A stretch of DNA of 37,260 nt. Source: Diphasiastrum complanatum (Eukaryota > Streptophyta > Lycopodiopsida > Lycopodiales > Lycopodiaceae). The notes below the pieces were generated by a model, which had not been told where the DNA came from, searched no databases, and was given only the letters and a program-made list of their open reading frames with translations. The stretch lies in assembly GCA_029204225.1 (NCBI GenBank), contig MU835678.1, positions 1-37,260 on the forward strand, written 5' to 3'. Position 1 is the first letter of the stretch. The number at the start of each line of letters is the position of its first letter. The position numbers and the translations under genes are program-made. Shown in pieces: positions 10,346 to 18,954 of the stretch.

Positions 10346-10777
10346 CTAGCCAAATACGACCGAAATACCTATCGGTCTTACACAGATCTGGGACAGATAC
10401 AACTCAGATTGGATCTCAGAAAAGCTTAACTGATTAACCTCTCCAATCCGGCTTAAGGCATCCGCGACACTAATAAAAGTACCCTTCCGGTACTCAATGT
10501 CATAATGAAATTCTTGGAGCATCTCTAACCATCTGGCCTTACGACCTCTAAGGTCGACCGCATCATTAATATACTTTAACACTTGACGGTCAGTAAATAA
10601 TGTCTCCAACCTTTCAGGGCATGAATCACAGCAAAAGCTCCTTGTCGTAGGTGGAATACTGCCTTTGAGCAGGATCTAGCTTTTTTGCCTTCAAAAGCAA
10701 CCGGTCTACCATCCTAATATATGACTGCACCTATAGCAGTCACTAGCATCCGTTTCAAGTACATATGGCTTGTTAGG
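10346..10777 (-). pseudogene. pol: Chromovirus RNase H, interrupted by Element 2
   Basis: On the minus strand the end reads DLRGRKARWLEML...IEYRKGTF...VADALSRIGEV, closely matching 35790-35890. Upstream come YSTY-KEL and NKPYVLETDASD with frameshifts and a small deletion that removes most of the TDHQSL segment. The codons for Asn-Lys-Pro abut the Element 2 LTR, and the preceding Pro-Asp-Pro codons are found at about 16476-16490, so Element 2 split this gene. Confidence 0.85.
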
Positions 10778-10778
10778 A
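10774..10778. repeat. Candidate target-site duplication of Element 2 (TAGGA / CAGGA)
   Basis: TAGGA before the left LTR and CAGGA at 16475-16479 after the right LTR differ by one transition. The duplication shares its last A with the LTR start, so the boundary is uncertain by a base. Confidence 0.5.
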
Positions 10779-11149
10779 GTTATGGACTTGGCTCATTACA
10801 TTCGTCGCGTCCATTCTTTTATTGTTATTATGCATAAGCAGGCCTAAGGGCCCTTTTTATTCATATACTGGCCTTGGGCCCTATTTGGTTATATTTTAGG
10901 ACTTGGTCACATTGATTTGGAGTGGGGGTCCTCCTATTGGGAGGGCGCACTATTTTCCCTCCAAATCCTTTTCCCTCCCTTTTTTGAATCCTCCATTTGA
11001 TTCAGGGAGAGGGTATAAGTAGGGCATCATTGTATACCTTTATTCAGTTTATGATGATTGCTCCTCTTTAGCCTCCTTAAGCATTCTCTTCTTGCTTTCT
11101 AGCTTAAGTCCTGCTTTCTAGCATAGCTAGTGAATCTTAGCTTGTAACT
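10778..11149 (+). repeat. Element 2 5' LTR
   Basis: About 372 bp, nearly identical to 16102-16474. It starts AGTTATGGACTTGG and ends GTAACT, giving AGTTA/TAACT inverted ends, and contains TATAAGTAGGG at 11014-11024. It shares start, end and U3 blocks with the Element 1 LTRs but is clearly a different subfamily. Confidence 0.92.
11014..11019 (+). promoter_or_regulatory. TATA box of Element 2 5' LTR
   Basis: TATAAG followed by TAGGGCATCATTG, conserved at 16339-16344 in the other LTR and at the same place in Element 1. It lies about 130 bp before the LTR end. Confidence 0.6.
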
Positions 11150-11162
11150 TGGTATCAGAGCA
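11150..11162 (+). other. Primer binding site, initiator tRNA-Met (Element 2)
   Basis: TGGTATCAGAGCA follows the LTR directly and is the same as in Element 1. Confidence 0.9.
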
Positions 11163-11169
11163 CTTTTCT

Positions 11170-11800
11170 GCAGATTGGTGGAGGCTGTCCAGCGCCCTAC
11201 CACCCATCACTTTCATCGATTTTTCTCCGTCAACCTTCTTGCAGATTGGTGGAGGCTGTCCAACGCCCTACCACCCCACTTTCATCGATTTTTCTCCGTC
11301 ATTTTTGCAGATTGGTGGTGGCTTTCCAGCGCCCTACTGCCCATCACTTTCGACGATTTCTTCATCATTTTTTGCAATTTTGGTGGAGGTTGTCCAGCGC
11401 CCTGCTAACCCATCACTTTCGTCGATGTTTTCGGCAGATTTTCATTGGTTTTGCAGATTTGGTAGCTATTGCCCAGCGCCCTACTACCTCATCATTTTCG
11501 ACACTTTTCGTCACCGATTTGTTGTCCATTTTTTATATTGATTGGAGGCTGTCCAGCGCCCTACTACCGTCTCATTTTCAGCGGTAACCCATCACTTTCG
11601 TCGATTTTTTCATTTGTTTTTGCAGATTTGGTAGCTACTGCCCAGCGGCCTACTACCTCATCATTTTCGACACTTTTCGTCACCGATTTGCTGTCCATTT
11701 TTTATATTGATTGGAGGCTGTCCAGCGCCCTACCACCGTCTCATTTTCAGCGGTTCTTTTCACCGACTTGCTGTCCGTTTCGGCTATTGATTGGAGGCTG
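11170..11800 (+). repeat. Degenerate tandem-repeat array in Element 2 leader
   Basis: About eight diverged units of 66-85 bp occur, each built as GCAGATTGGTGGAGG then CTGTCCAGCGCCCTAC, then a pyrimidine-rich stretch ending TTTCTCCGTCA or similar. Units start near 11170, 11241, 11307, 11374, 11453, 11537, 11622 and 11707. The last four form a duplicated pair with a period of about 170 bp. Short ORFs across the array encode repetitive, non-conserved peptides and are not genes. Confidence 0.8.
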
Positions 11801-12215
11801 TTCATCAGCACCTTTTTTCAGCCTATTCTTCAGCATATTGTGGATCTTGGTAGTTGCAGCCCAGTGCCCTATTATCTTCAGCTTTTACCTCTAAGTGAAC
11901 GACGGATCAGCACCCACCCAGGTATTGCTTGCGCCCTTTTTGCACTTCCTTTTTGCACCTACTTCTTGTCTTTTCTGCTCACATACTGCTCTTTTCCAGC
12001 CCCCTATTCCTGTTCATATTTGTTGCCTCACACCCTCCTCTTTCCATTTTTCCATTTTGTTAGAATCCTTCTACTTTCTCAGCCCCTTATTTTCTGATTA
12101 TTATCCATCTTGATTGGCTGTTTCTATGCCATTTTTGGTGATTTTGGAAGTTAGACTAAGTTGGGGGTGACAACAAACGTCCTCTCCCTCAGGTTTTGTC
12201 TCTTCCTTAGTCCCT
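11801..12215 (+). other. Remaining Element 2 leader
   Basis: Pyrimidine-rich non-coding sequence between the repeat array and gag. The last stretch before the ATG (TGACAACAAACGTCCTCTCCCTCAGG region) aligns with the same position in Element 1. No ORF of interest was seen. Confidence 0.5.
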
Positions 12216-12990
12216 ATGGCGACTTCTTCATCAGAAAACCCACCGCAGAGCTCTTTAGATGATCGTTTTACACATATTGATGCCCACATGGATCATCTTG
12301 AGAGTCGTATTGATCGTGTTCTTACTAGCCTTGAGACTATCCTACCACGAGGGGATACCATCCCCCCAGACATTCTTCATCGTCCTGGTAAAGCACCTTT
12401 ATTTCCTATTTTGAGTACGCCTGCTCCTGCTTCATCTTCAGGAGGTGCTTTTGGTAGTATGTTTGGTCTCCCTTCATATAGTGCTAGTCCTTATGGGTCT
12501 CCTTTCCGTCTTCTGTACCACCACCTGGATTTCTCTCCGCACCATCAGGATTTCCTTCTCCTACTTTTTCAGGTAATCTTGAGCCCCATTTTCCTCGTGA
12601 TTTTCGTGATCGCATCCAGCTTACTACTTATTCTGGTTCGTCTGACGGGAATATCTTGGAAAATTGGTTCTCTAAATTAGAGACCTATTTTCTTATATAT
12701 CCCAAGACTGAAACCCAGAAAGTGTAGTTGGCCGCATTACATTTAGACGGTAGAGCTCAGACTTGGTGGCGTGTTTATCGCTCTGAGCCTACTCGTGAGG
12801 GGTTACATATATGGCCTACTTTTTGTCATGATCTTCGTATGGCTATGATTGACCCACAATGGTTGGTTCGCCAACGTTATCTGTTTTGTAGCCTTCGCCA
12901 TACTAGTGATTTGACTGCTTATATTTTTCAGTTTATTGAGCTTTCCTACCTTTTTACTGATCTTCATCCTACAGAGCTTATTTCGACTAT
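12216..12990 (+). pseudogene. gag: Element 2 gag, truncated
   Basis: The start ATG at 12216 (MATSSSENPPQ) gives an N-terminus with a helical segment (DDRFTHIDAHMDHLESRIDR split by one turn) and a Pro/Ser/Gly-rich linker. A frameshift near 12510 and TAG near 12726 precede the Gag core (LHLDGRAQTWWRVYR, MIDPQWL, FIELSYLFTDLHPTELIS). The gene then ends abruptly inside ELIS, joined to linker sequence homologous to Element 1 at about 3620. The zinc knuckle and protease active site are therefore lost. Confidence 0.85.
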
Positions 12991-13130
12991 CAGTTGGTTA
13001 CCGGGAAGCAGTTTATGCGTAGCCTACCAAAGGCTCATGATGCAGCTCTTCTTTCCATTCAGAGTACATTAGTTGTTGCTTCACTTTCACCATCCGTGGG
13101 TCCTCTTACTCAGGTTGATGCTGCTCCGGA
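12991..13130 (+). pseudogene. pol: Element 2 protease-reverse transcriptase linker remnant
   Basis: GKQFMRSLPKAHDAALLSIQS matches the Element 1 segment [21 protein letters not shown] at about 3640-3700. It is the only trace of protease-reverse transcriptase in this element and fixes the left edge of the foreign block. Confidence 0.8.
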
Positions 13131-14199
13131 TTTACAGGTTGTTGCTACGTGCCTTGCGCCTATATGCCTTGATTCACAGATATCATATTCGGTGGTCATT
13201 CCCGGTTTCATTGATATTGAGGCCGTATACCTTGGTGGTATTTCTACTATTGCTTTTGCGCATACTTCAGATAGCCCTCCTCCTTCAGTGGTTGGTGCAG
13301 TTTCATCTCCATTGGTCTCTATATCTCCATCTCTTGAGTCCGTTATGATCGATGTTCCTGCTGATTTCTATGGGGTTCTTCACAGGTCCACGTTTGCTAG
13401 TTCCCTCGCTATTGGTGATCAGATTGTATCTTCTTTCGCTTTATTCCATGGATCTCTGCTTGAGGTTTGTGATCTGCCTCATGATATTTCTACGATTCCT
13501 GACATGATTCATGAGCCTTTCGCCCTTACCGTTATACATTTTCCATCCGAGGATATTTGCCAGATGATCACTATTACTTATCCAGGATATTTATATGCTG
13601 GGGATCTTTCTAGATGAGTATACGGGGGATCCTTCAATCTCCTTGTGTTTCTACATATAGGTTTCCTGTAGTCCATGCCGATGCTATGGCTATATGGCAT
13701 TCCTGGTTATTACATATAGCTTGGTTTTCATTTGAACCTGTTGGTTGGTGCTGGTTTTTCCATAATACTGATCGCCTATGGTGTCGATATCTCTATGATT
13801 ATGCATGTGGCTCTCTACCTGGATTGTTGCTCATTGTCAGGCTTGGCATATCTTGATGGCTTGGGTTATTGCCTCCATTCCAGCTACTGTTTGTCCGGGT
13901 GATCTTCAGGTTCCCCGTCATTTTGGGTTGCTCCATGTCGCTTGGTCTCCGATGCTGAGTTGCCACTTTGTTCTGGTGTTCCGAGACCATCAGGGTACCT
14001 TGAGAGAGTTTCCTTCTCCTCTCTTGGATAGTTTTTGGGGATGTTGCCGCTATATACTTCAGTGTTGCTCATATGTGCTTTGATACTCATTCCCAGCTAC
14101 ACGTGGATATCGCTCTGATGCTTGCTACTGATGTTGCGGATCTTGCTCCTCGTTCCAATTGCATTTCTTCTATTCCTCACTTGTGGGCCTGGTGTGTAC

Positions 14200-14857
14200 T
14201 TTGGGATTACACTTGCGGCCAGTTCCAATGGGTCATCTGATTCTCCATCTGTTTTTGGTGTATCTTATGATGGATTGGTATGTCCATATGAGGTCTTTCT
14301 GGATGAGTTTTTCGGCTCCAGGTTTTTAGTTGCGGCCTCTACTATTTCTAGATTTGTTGCTACTGTTTTCATGCATCATGTCTTTTTAGATGATGCATTG
14401 ATTTCTTGGACCTTCTGGAGCATTTGGCATGCTGCTCTTCTCGTGATATGGGCCTTGAGGGTACCGTGTGCCATTGCTACTTTTCATTCATGGGCCTTAT
14501 GGATACCTTGGGCTTTTGACCATGCTAGTGCATATTTCTCCATTTTAGCTATCCTTTGTCAGGATGATCTCTTTATGCTCCATGTTTCCTGGCATATCGC
14601 TTGCTTTTCCATGCTTTTACAGCGTGCTTGTCATCCTGCTTATGTTCCTACTCTTTGGTGTTGGTCTTCCGATGCTGCTATCTTTTCTTGGGGCACCTTG
14701 CACATATGGTTGATGGTTACGTGTATGATGCGGCTATTCGCGATGAGTGTCCATCTCTTTTCCAGTTTCCTTATTGGCTTCCCGTTGCTGATGCAGTTCT
14801 ACCTTCTCGGGCTTTTTGGATACCTTGGTATGATGTCCCTATCTTTTGGGCTGATCC
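14200..14857 (+). repeat. Direct duplication, copy A
   Basis: This 658-bp unit begins GGGATTACACTTGCGGCC and is repeated immediately at 14858-15501. The copies are highly similar, with scattered substitutions, a 16-base length difference and in-frame stops in different places. The duplication sits inside the unrecognised block. Confidence 0.85.
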
Positions 14858-15501
14858 TCTGGGATTACACTTGCGGCCAGTTCCGATGGGTCATCCAATT
14901 CTCCATCTGTTTTTTGGTGTATCCTATGATGGATTGGTATGTCCATATGAGGTCTTTCTGGATGAGTTTTTCGGCTACAGTTTCTATTTCTAGATTTGTT
15001 GCTACTGTTTTCATGCATCATGTCTTTTTAGATGATGCATTGATTTCTTGAAACTTCTGGAGCTTTTGGCATGCTGCTCTTCTCATGATATGGGCCTTGA
15101 GGGTACCGTGTGCCATTGCTACTTTTCATTCATGGGCCTTATGGATACCTTGGGTTTTTTACCATGCTAGTGCATATTTCTCTATTTTAGCTATCCTTTG
15201 TCAGGATGATCTCTTTATGCTCCATGTTTCCTGGCATATCGCTTGCTTTTCCATGCTGTTAGAGCGTGCTTGTCATCCTGCTTATGTTCCTACTCTTTGA
15301 TGCTGGTCTTCCAATGCTACTATCTTTTCTTGGGGCACCTTGCACATATTGTTGACGGTTACGTGTATGATGCGGCTATTCGCGATGAGTGTCCATCTCT
15401 TTTCCTGTTTCCTTATTGGCTTCCCATTGCTGATGCAGTTCTACCTTCTCGAGCTTTTTGGATACCTTGGTATGATGTCCCTATCTTTTGGGCTGATCCT
15501 C
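14858..15501 (+). repeat. Direct duplication, copy B
   Basis: Tandem partner of 14200-14857. It ends at GGGCTGATCCTCT, after which the sequences diverge. The offset is 658 at the start and 642 later, because copy B lacks 16 bases near 14980. Confidence 0.85.
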
Positions 15502-15630
15502 TACTAGCTTGGGCATTACGGATACCTTGGCATTCCTAGTTGCTGCTTAATCTTCTTCTGGTTCCTTGGCATTCCTGGTTGTTCCATATTGCTTGGTTTT
15601 TTATGACGCGGCCGAGATGTTCCCTTTGTC

Positions 15631-15884
15631 GCCATGATGTTGATCCTGAGTTGTTCCCTTTCTTACCAGCTGCCATTCACCAGGTTCGCCTTCACCATAG
15701 TCGACGCTGTCGGCAGATTCAGTTTTTGATCCAGTGGGATGGTCGTCCTGTTGAGGAGGCCACATGGGAGCCTATTGATGTGTTTTATCATACACCATTA
15801 TTGGCAGATCAGGCTCAAGCCCTCATGGCTTTAGTTCTTTCCTCTACTACAGATATCATTGTAGATGTTCCCTCTACTTCATGA
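15631..15884 (+). pseudogene. pol: Element 2 integrase C-terminal chromodomain tail
   Basis: An open stretch in 15540-15884 reads ELFPFLPAAIHQVRLHHSRR followed by FLIQWDGRPVEEATWEPIDVF, nearly the same as Element 1 at 6345-6510. The Trp, Gly-Arg-Pro and EEATWEP signature identifies a chromodomain. It is preserved although the integrase core is gone, and ends with a Ser/Thr-rich tail and stop at 15884. Retention may be incidental, or the region may serve a cis role near the polypurine tract. Confidence 0.8.
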
Positions 15885-16092
15885 TTCGGCTAGCTATGAC
15901 TATTCTTTATTGTAGTATTTGCTTAGTACTTGCTTTACACAGTTATGATACTTTTGGGGTATCTGTTGTGACGACTTATGTCCTCTCCATCAGTATTTCC
16001 ATTAGTTCGTGATTTTTCAGTATTTAGCACGCTTACATTATTATTTTAGATAGTCATTATGCTTGCTAGCCAGTGGAGGGCTTTGTTTTTCT

Positions 16093-16102
16093 GCAGGGGA
16101 GA
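16093..16102 (+). other. Polypurine tract of Element 2
   Basis: CAGGGGAGAG immediately before the 3' LTR is a typical plus-strand primer. Confidence 0.75.
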
Positions 16103-16474
16103 GTTATGGACTTGGCTCATTACATTCGCCGCGTCCATTCTTTTATTGTTATTATGCATGAGCAGGCCTAAGGGCCTTTTTTGTTCATATACTGGCCTTG
16201 GGCCCTATTTGGTTATATTTTTAGGACTTGGTCACATTGATTTGGAGTGGGGGTCCTTCTATTGGGTGGGCGCATTATTTTCCCTCCAAATCCTTTTCCC
16301 TCCCTTTTTTGAATCCTCCATTTGATTTAGGGAGAGGGTATAAGTAGGGCATCATTGTATTCCTTTATTCAGTTTATGATGATTGCTCCTCTTTAGCCTC
16401 CTTAAGCATTCTCTTCCTGCTTTCTAGCTTAAGTCCTGCTTTCTAGCATAGCTAGTGAATCTTAGCTTGTAACT
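16102..16474 (+). repeat. Element 2 3' LTR
   Basis: Matches 10778-11149 from AGTTATGG to GTAACT. After it the minus-strand RNase H coding of the host element resumes. Confidence 0.92.
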
Positions 16475-16560
16475 CAGGATCTGGATTAATCTTAACTTTA
16501 CTGCAAGCTTCGCTCTTGTTTGAGCTTACTTTTGTTTAAACTTCCCCTTCAGGGTGTATA
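16475..16560 (-). pseudogene. pol: Chromovirus RNase H start, other side of Element 2
   Basis: On the minus strand VKINPDP reaches the LTR, and NKPYVLETDASD continues on the far side at 10740-10773. This matches the PILHIVDPNRPFVVDMDAS region at 35510-35570. Further right the similarity fades by about 16540. Confidence 0.6.
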
Positions 16561-17455
16561 TATCTTTTTCATCAATGTACCTACTACTTTTTCCTATGAA
16601 TAAATGCACCAAGGTTATTCTTCTAATTCAATCTGTTGGAAATAGCTTTAAAAAAATCTACATCACCCTCGAACTTTTGCAAGAATAATTCATCAAATCT
16701 GAAGGGGGGCATAAAAGTTATGTAAAACCATGAAGACCGTGGCAATGTCCTTTGTGGAGCTAAGAATGTTGAGTACCAACCAAAACCCAAAGAATTCAAG
16801 TGAGAATTTTTGAAACCTATGTTTTTGTAGAAAATCTAAAGGTGTGTAGAATTTATCAGTTCCAAGATAACAAAACGCTAGTAAGAAAAACGGGGGTATG
16901 TAACCTGCTATATTAAAGTAAAAGCATCGGGAGCACTTCTAGTATCGAGACAGCGACAGACTAACATGTTCTAACATGTCGTACTACTTAGAAAAAGAGG
17001 GAAAAACCTGCATAATGCTCTATTCCTACTGCATATCAAGAACATACTGCATACTGTCATTTAAAATCAAGAAGAGGCTTTGTATTAGGTTCAGTGCTGC
17101 CTCAAAACATAAGCATATGAACTTCAGACTCATGAATTTCTAGAAACCCTACCGATATTAGGTTCTGTATTTTGCTTGAAAATTCTTTTCCGCAATGCAC
17201 TGGTCATAGAGAAGATTGGAGTGCTAGTCGACCATCTAAAGAACTTGCTATCGCAGTCCTAGGCGGCAGTAGAGCAGTGCTAGACTAGTAGATTTGAATT
17301 GTGTATTTATTCAGGTGTGTGTTGCCTTGCCCTATCATTGTAATAATTGAGCGCTATACTTTGCGTGATCGTATCCCTTGACTCGGTTATTCTCATGAAG
17401 GCTTTTCTATTCTCTAGAAAATAAGAAGTGGCATGCAAGTAATCGAAGATGGGTC
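16561..17455. other. Non-coding stretch between transposon nest and host exon
   Basis: About 900 bp, AT-rich, with no convincing ORF, LTR end or primer site on either strand. If the exon at 17528 belongs to a working gene, this would be its first intron, cut by the transposon nest. I looked for the expected next exon (start of the folate-ligase-like domain) on the minus strand and did not find it. Confidence 0.35.
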
Positions 17456-17527
17456 TTAGCTGAAAACATCCTCAAACAGCAACAAAATGCTTGGCAAATT
17501 GTACATGTTGGCAGTAATAGTTAGTAC

Positions 17528-17980
17528 CTTTGCTGCCGCAGCATCAGCACCACTGAAATTGGGAATGCGATGGTGAACGGGGCGTGGCTCCCTGGCAATG
17601 CCCTCCGCCTCCAACAAGTCCCAAACGCGCTTGCGAATTGCCCATTTCCAAGCTCGGGGATCAACTGCCGAAGAAGAAGCACCTGCTGCCTGCTGCGCCA
17701 TCCTAGCACGAGCCTGCGAGTCCAATCTCAACCTCTCCGCCTCAAGAGCACCCACATCCATGCTCCCCCTACCCGCCCTCAATCCCCATCTCCAAGACGA
17801 CGAAAAAGGAGAAGAAGAAGAATATGTGTGGCAAGGCGGACAAGACTTGAATAAGAAGAAGAAGAAGAGAGAAGAAGAAGAGTAGTGATCTGAAAGCGGA
17901 GGAGAGGGGAAGGGGAAGGCGGAGGGTGCGTGCACAAGACTAGCGTTGCTGCACCACGCCTGCGCCATCGTACCAACCAT
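17528..17980 (-). CDS. COG0212: 5-formyltetrahydrofolate cyclo-ligase-like COG0212 protein, first exon
   Basis: On the minus strand this GC-rich exon encodes an N-terminus rich in Ser, Phe and Pro that looks like a chloroplast transit peptide, then LEAERLRLDSQARARM, WKWAIRKRVWDLLEAEGIA and PRPVHHRIPNF. Those phrases match the conserved start of the plant COG0212 family, paralogues of 5-formyltetrahydrofolate cyclo-ligase linked in plants to folate and thiamin metabolism. The exon ends AAG, followed by GTACTAAC, a good splice donor at 17526-17527. Two ATGs are possible, at 17980 and 17968; I favour neither strongly. Later exons are not in the adjacent sequence, so this is either the start of a gene with a large transposon-filled intron or a truncated copy. 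Codon and GC content differ sharply from all neighbours. Confidence 0.75.
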
Positions 17981-18064
17981 TAAAAGTGTTGTATAAAAGC
18001 TCACTACTTACAACCATAAAACATTTGTAAGTTTTGGAATTTGGCATTTGGCCTTGATGGATTC

Positions 18065-18130
18065 TTATCATGTGGTGTGCCGACTAGAACGTTCCAATTA
18101 TCATGTGGTGTGCCGACTAGAACGTTCCAA
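18065..18130. repeat. Perfect 33-bp tandem duplication
   Basis: Two identical 33-bp units (18065-18097, 18098-18130) start TTATCATGTGG and end AACGTTCCAA. They lie just upstream of the COG0212 exon, in its presumed promoter side. Confidence 0.9.
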
Positions 18131-18954
18131 AGTTGAAGGCGTAGGAAAGGAGAGGCCGTTTGCAATAGAAACTAGCAAGTAGTTTGTTGATCCTTTTTTT
18201 TGGAAGTGTTGTTCGTAAAAAAGCAACACATGTTCTATTCTCACAATAGCAGAAAATCAGGGCATGTCTTCATGTCACAAGAAGGAGCATTTTGCAATGA
18301 TTAGTTTGCAGGAGAGGTGAAAGGATTTTGCATGCAGTTGTATCAACAGTTTCACAATCAAAACTGACTCTACCAGAAGTGCTGCAGATCAAAGAGATTT
18401 ACAAAATCACAATACTCGAAGTTTTTCAGGGTTTCTAAAATCCAGAGATCACTAGTACAGGATTTTTTGTTGCAGAAGAATTGGATTGAAGCGTTGGTAC
18501 ATCAGAGGAGCTCGCAGCTGTTGCCTTTTCTCTGGTCTTCAAGCTTCCCAAGCAATCATTTTCGACAGGTTTTAGGGCGCCTTTGGCTGCAGGCAAGCTT
18601 GTCAGTGGTAGAGGCTACCTTGAGAAGTACTTCCCGTCGTATTTAGAAGAATAGGGTGTACCGTACCGACTGCAACTACCTAAAGAAGATCTCCCTCTTC
18701 GCAGCAAAGGAGCAGCGGTAGAGCTTTCAAAACAATTCCTATTGCTGGTCTTTCAGAGTTTTGGTGGGCGCTTTTGTTTAGGCAAGTTTTCTGGAATCTA
18801 TTGCAAAAGGTTTACAACGGCCGACGGCTCCATCGAGGTTAACGACATTCTGTGTGAAGAAAAATCAAAAAAATATAAAAAAGATCTCAGTTTAGCACCC
18901 TACATCTTGGGCAAGTTGGTGAGTATTCTCACGCAGCTCGAGCTTTAGCTCCTC
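18131..18954. other. Unassigned stretch upstream of non-LTR reverse transcriptase
   Basis: About 820 bp with only short open frames (for example 18742-18948, plus) and no motif I recognise. Part may be the 5' region of the reverse-transcriptase element that follows. Confidence 0.3.

Larger units (their letters stand above)
13131..15630 (+). other. Unrecognised block occupying the pol position of Element 2
   Basis: About 2.5 kb between the protease linker and the chromodomain tail has no match to gypsy pol motifs in any frame. The plus strand is T-rich and holds long open stretches (12994-13617, 14122-15051, 14601-14993) whose products are hydrophobic or Trp/His/Phe-rich, as expected from T-rich codons, so they may not be real proteins. 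Short phrases recur: a TGGCATTCCTGGTT-TT-CATAT-GCTTGGTTTT motif occurs at 13696-13729 and 15568-15600. It may be captured host or transposon sequence, or an amplified internal segment; I cannot tell which. Confidence 0.5.
10778..16474 (+). mobile_element. Element 2: non-autonomous chromovirus derivative
   Basis: The element is about 5.7 kb with two LTRs, a tRNA-Met primer site, a long repetitive leader, a truncated gag, a chromodomain tail and a polypurine tract, all homologous to Element 1. Protease active site, reverse transcriptase, RNase H and the integrase core are absent. Gag is fused to the protease-reverse transcriptase linker at about 12990, and an unrecognised block (13131-15630) fills the pol position. 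The LTRs differ by about 10 substitutions by eye. If mobile it would have depended on proteins from a relative. It is inserted in the antisense RNase H of another chromovirus. Confidence 0.88.

Noticed and set aside
11170-11800. CRISPR-like array
   Set aside because: Repeats are degenerate, unit length varies, there are no unique spacers of fixed size, and the context is a plant retrotransposon leader.
11149-12113. Overlapping repetitive ORFs in the Element 2 leader
   Set aside because: They translate tandem repeats in several frames at once, lie before gag and show no preferred frame.
14122-15051. Long hydrophobic ORF resembling a membrane protein
   Set aside because: The plus strand is T-rich, which yields Phe, Leu and Val in any open frame. 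The duplicated copy does not keep the same frame, and no family is recognised.
17981-18004. Extended start (GTG at 18004) for the COG0212 exon
   Set aside because: GTG is not a normal plant nuclear start; ATGs at 17980 and 17968 give a plausible transit peptide.
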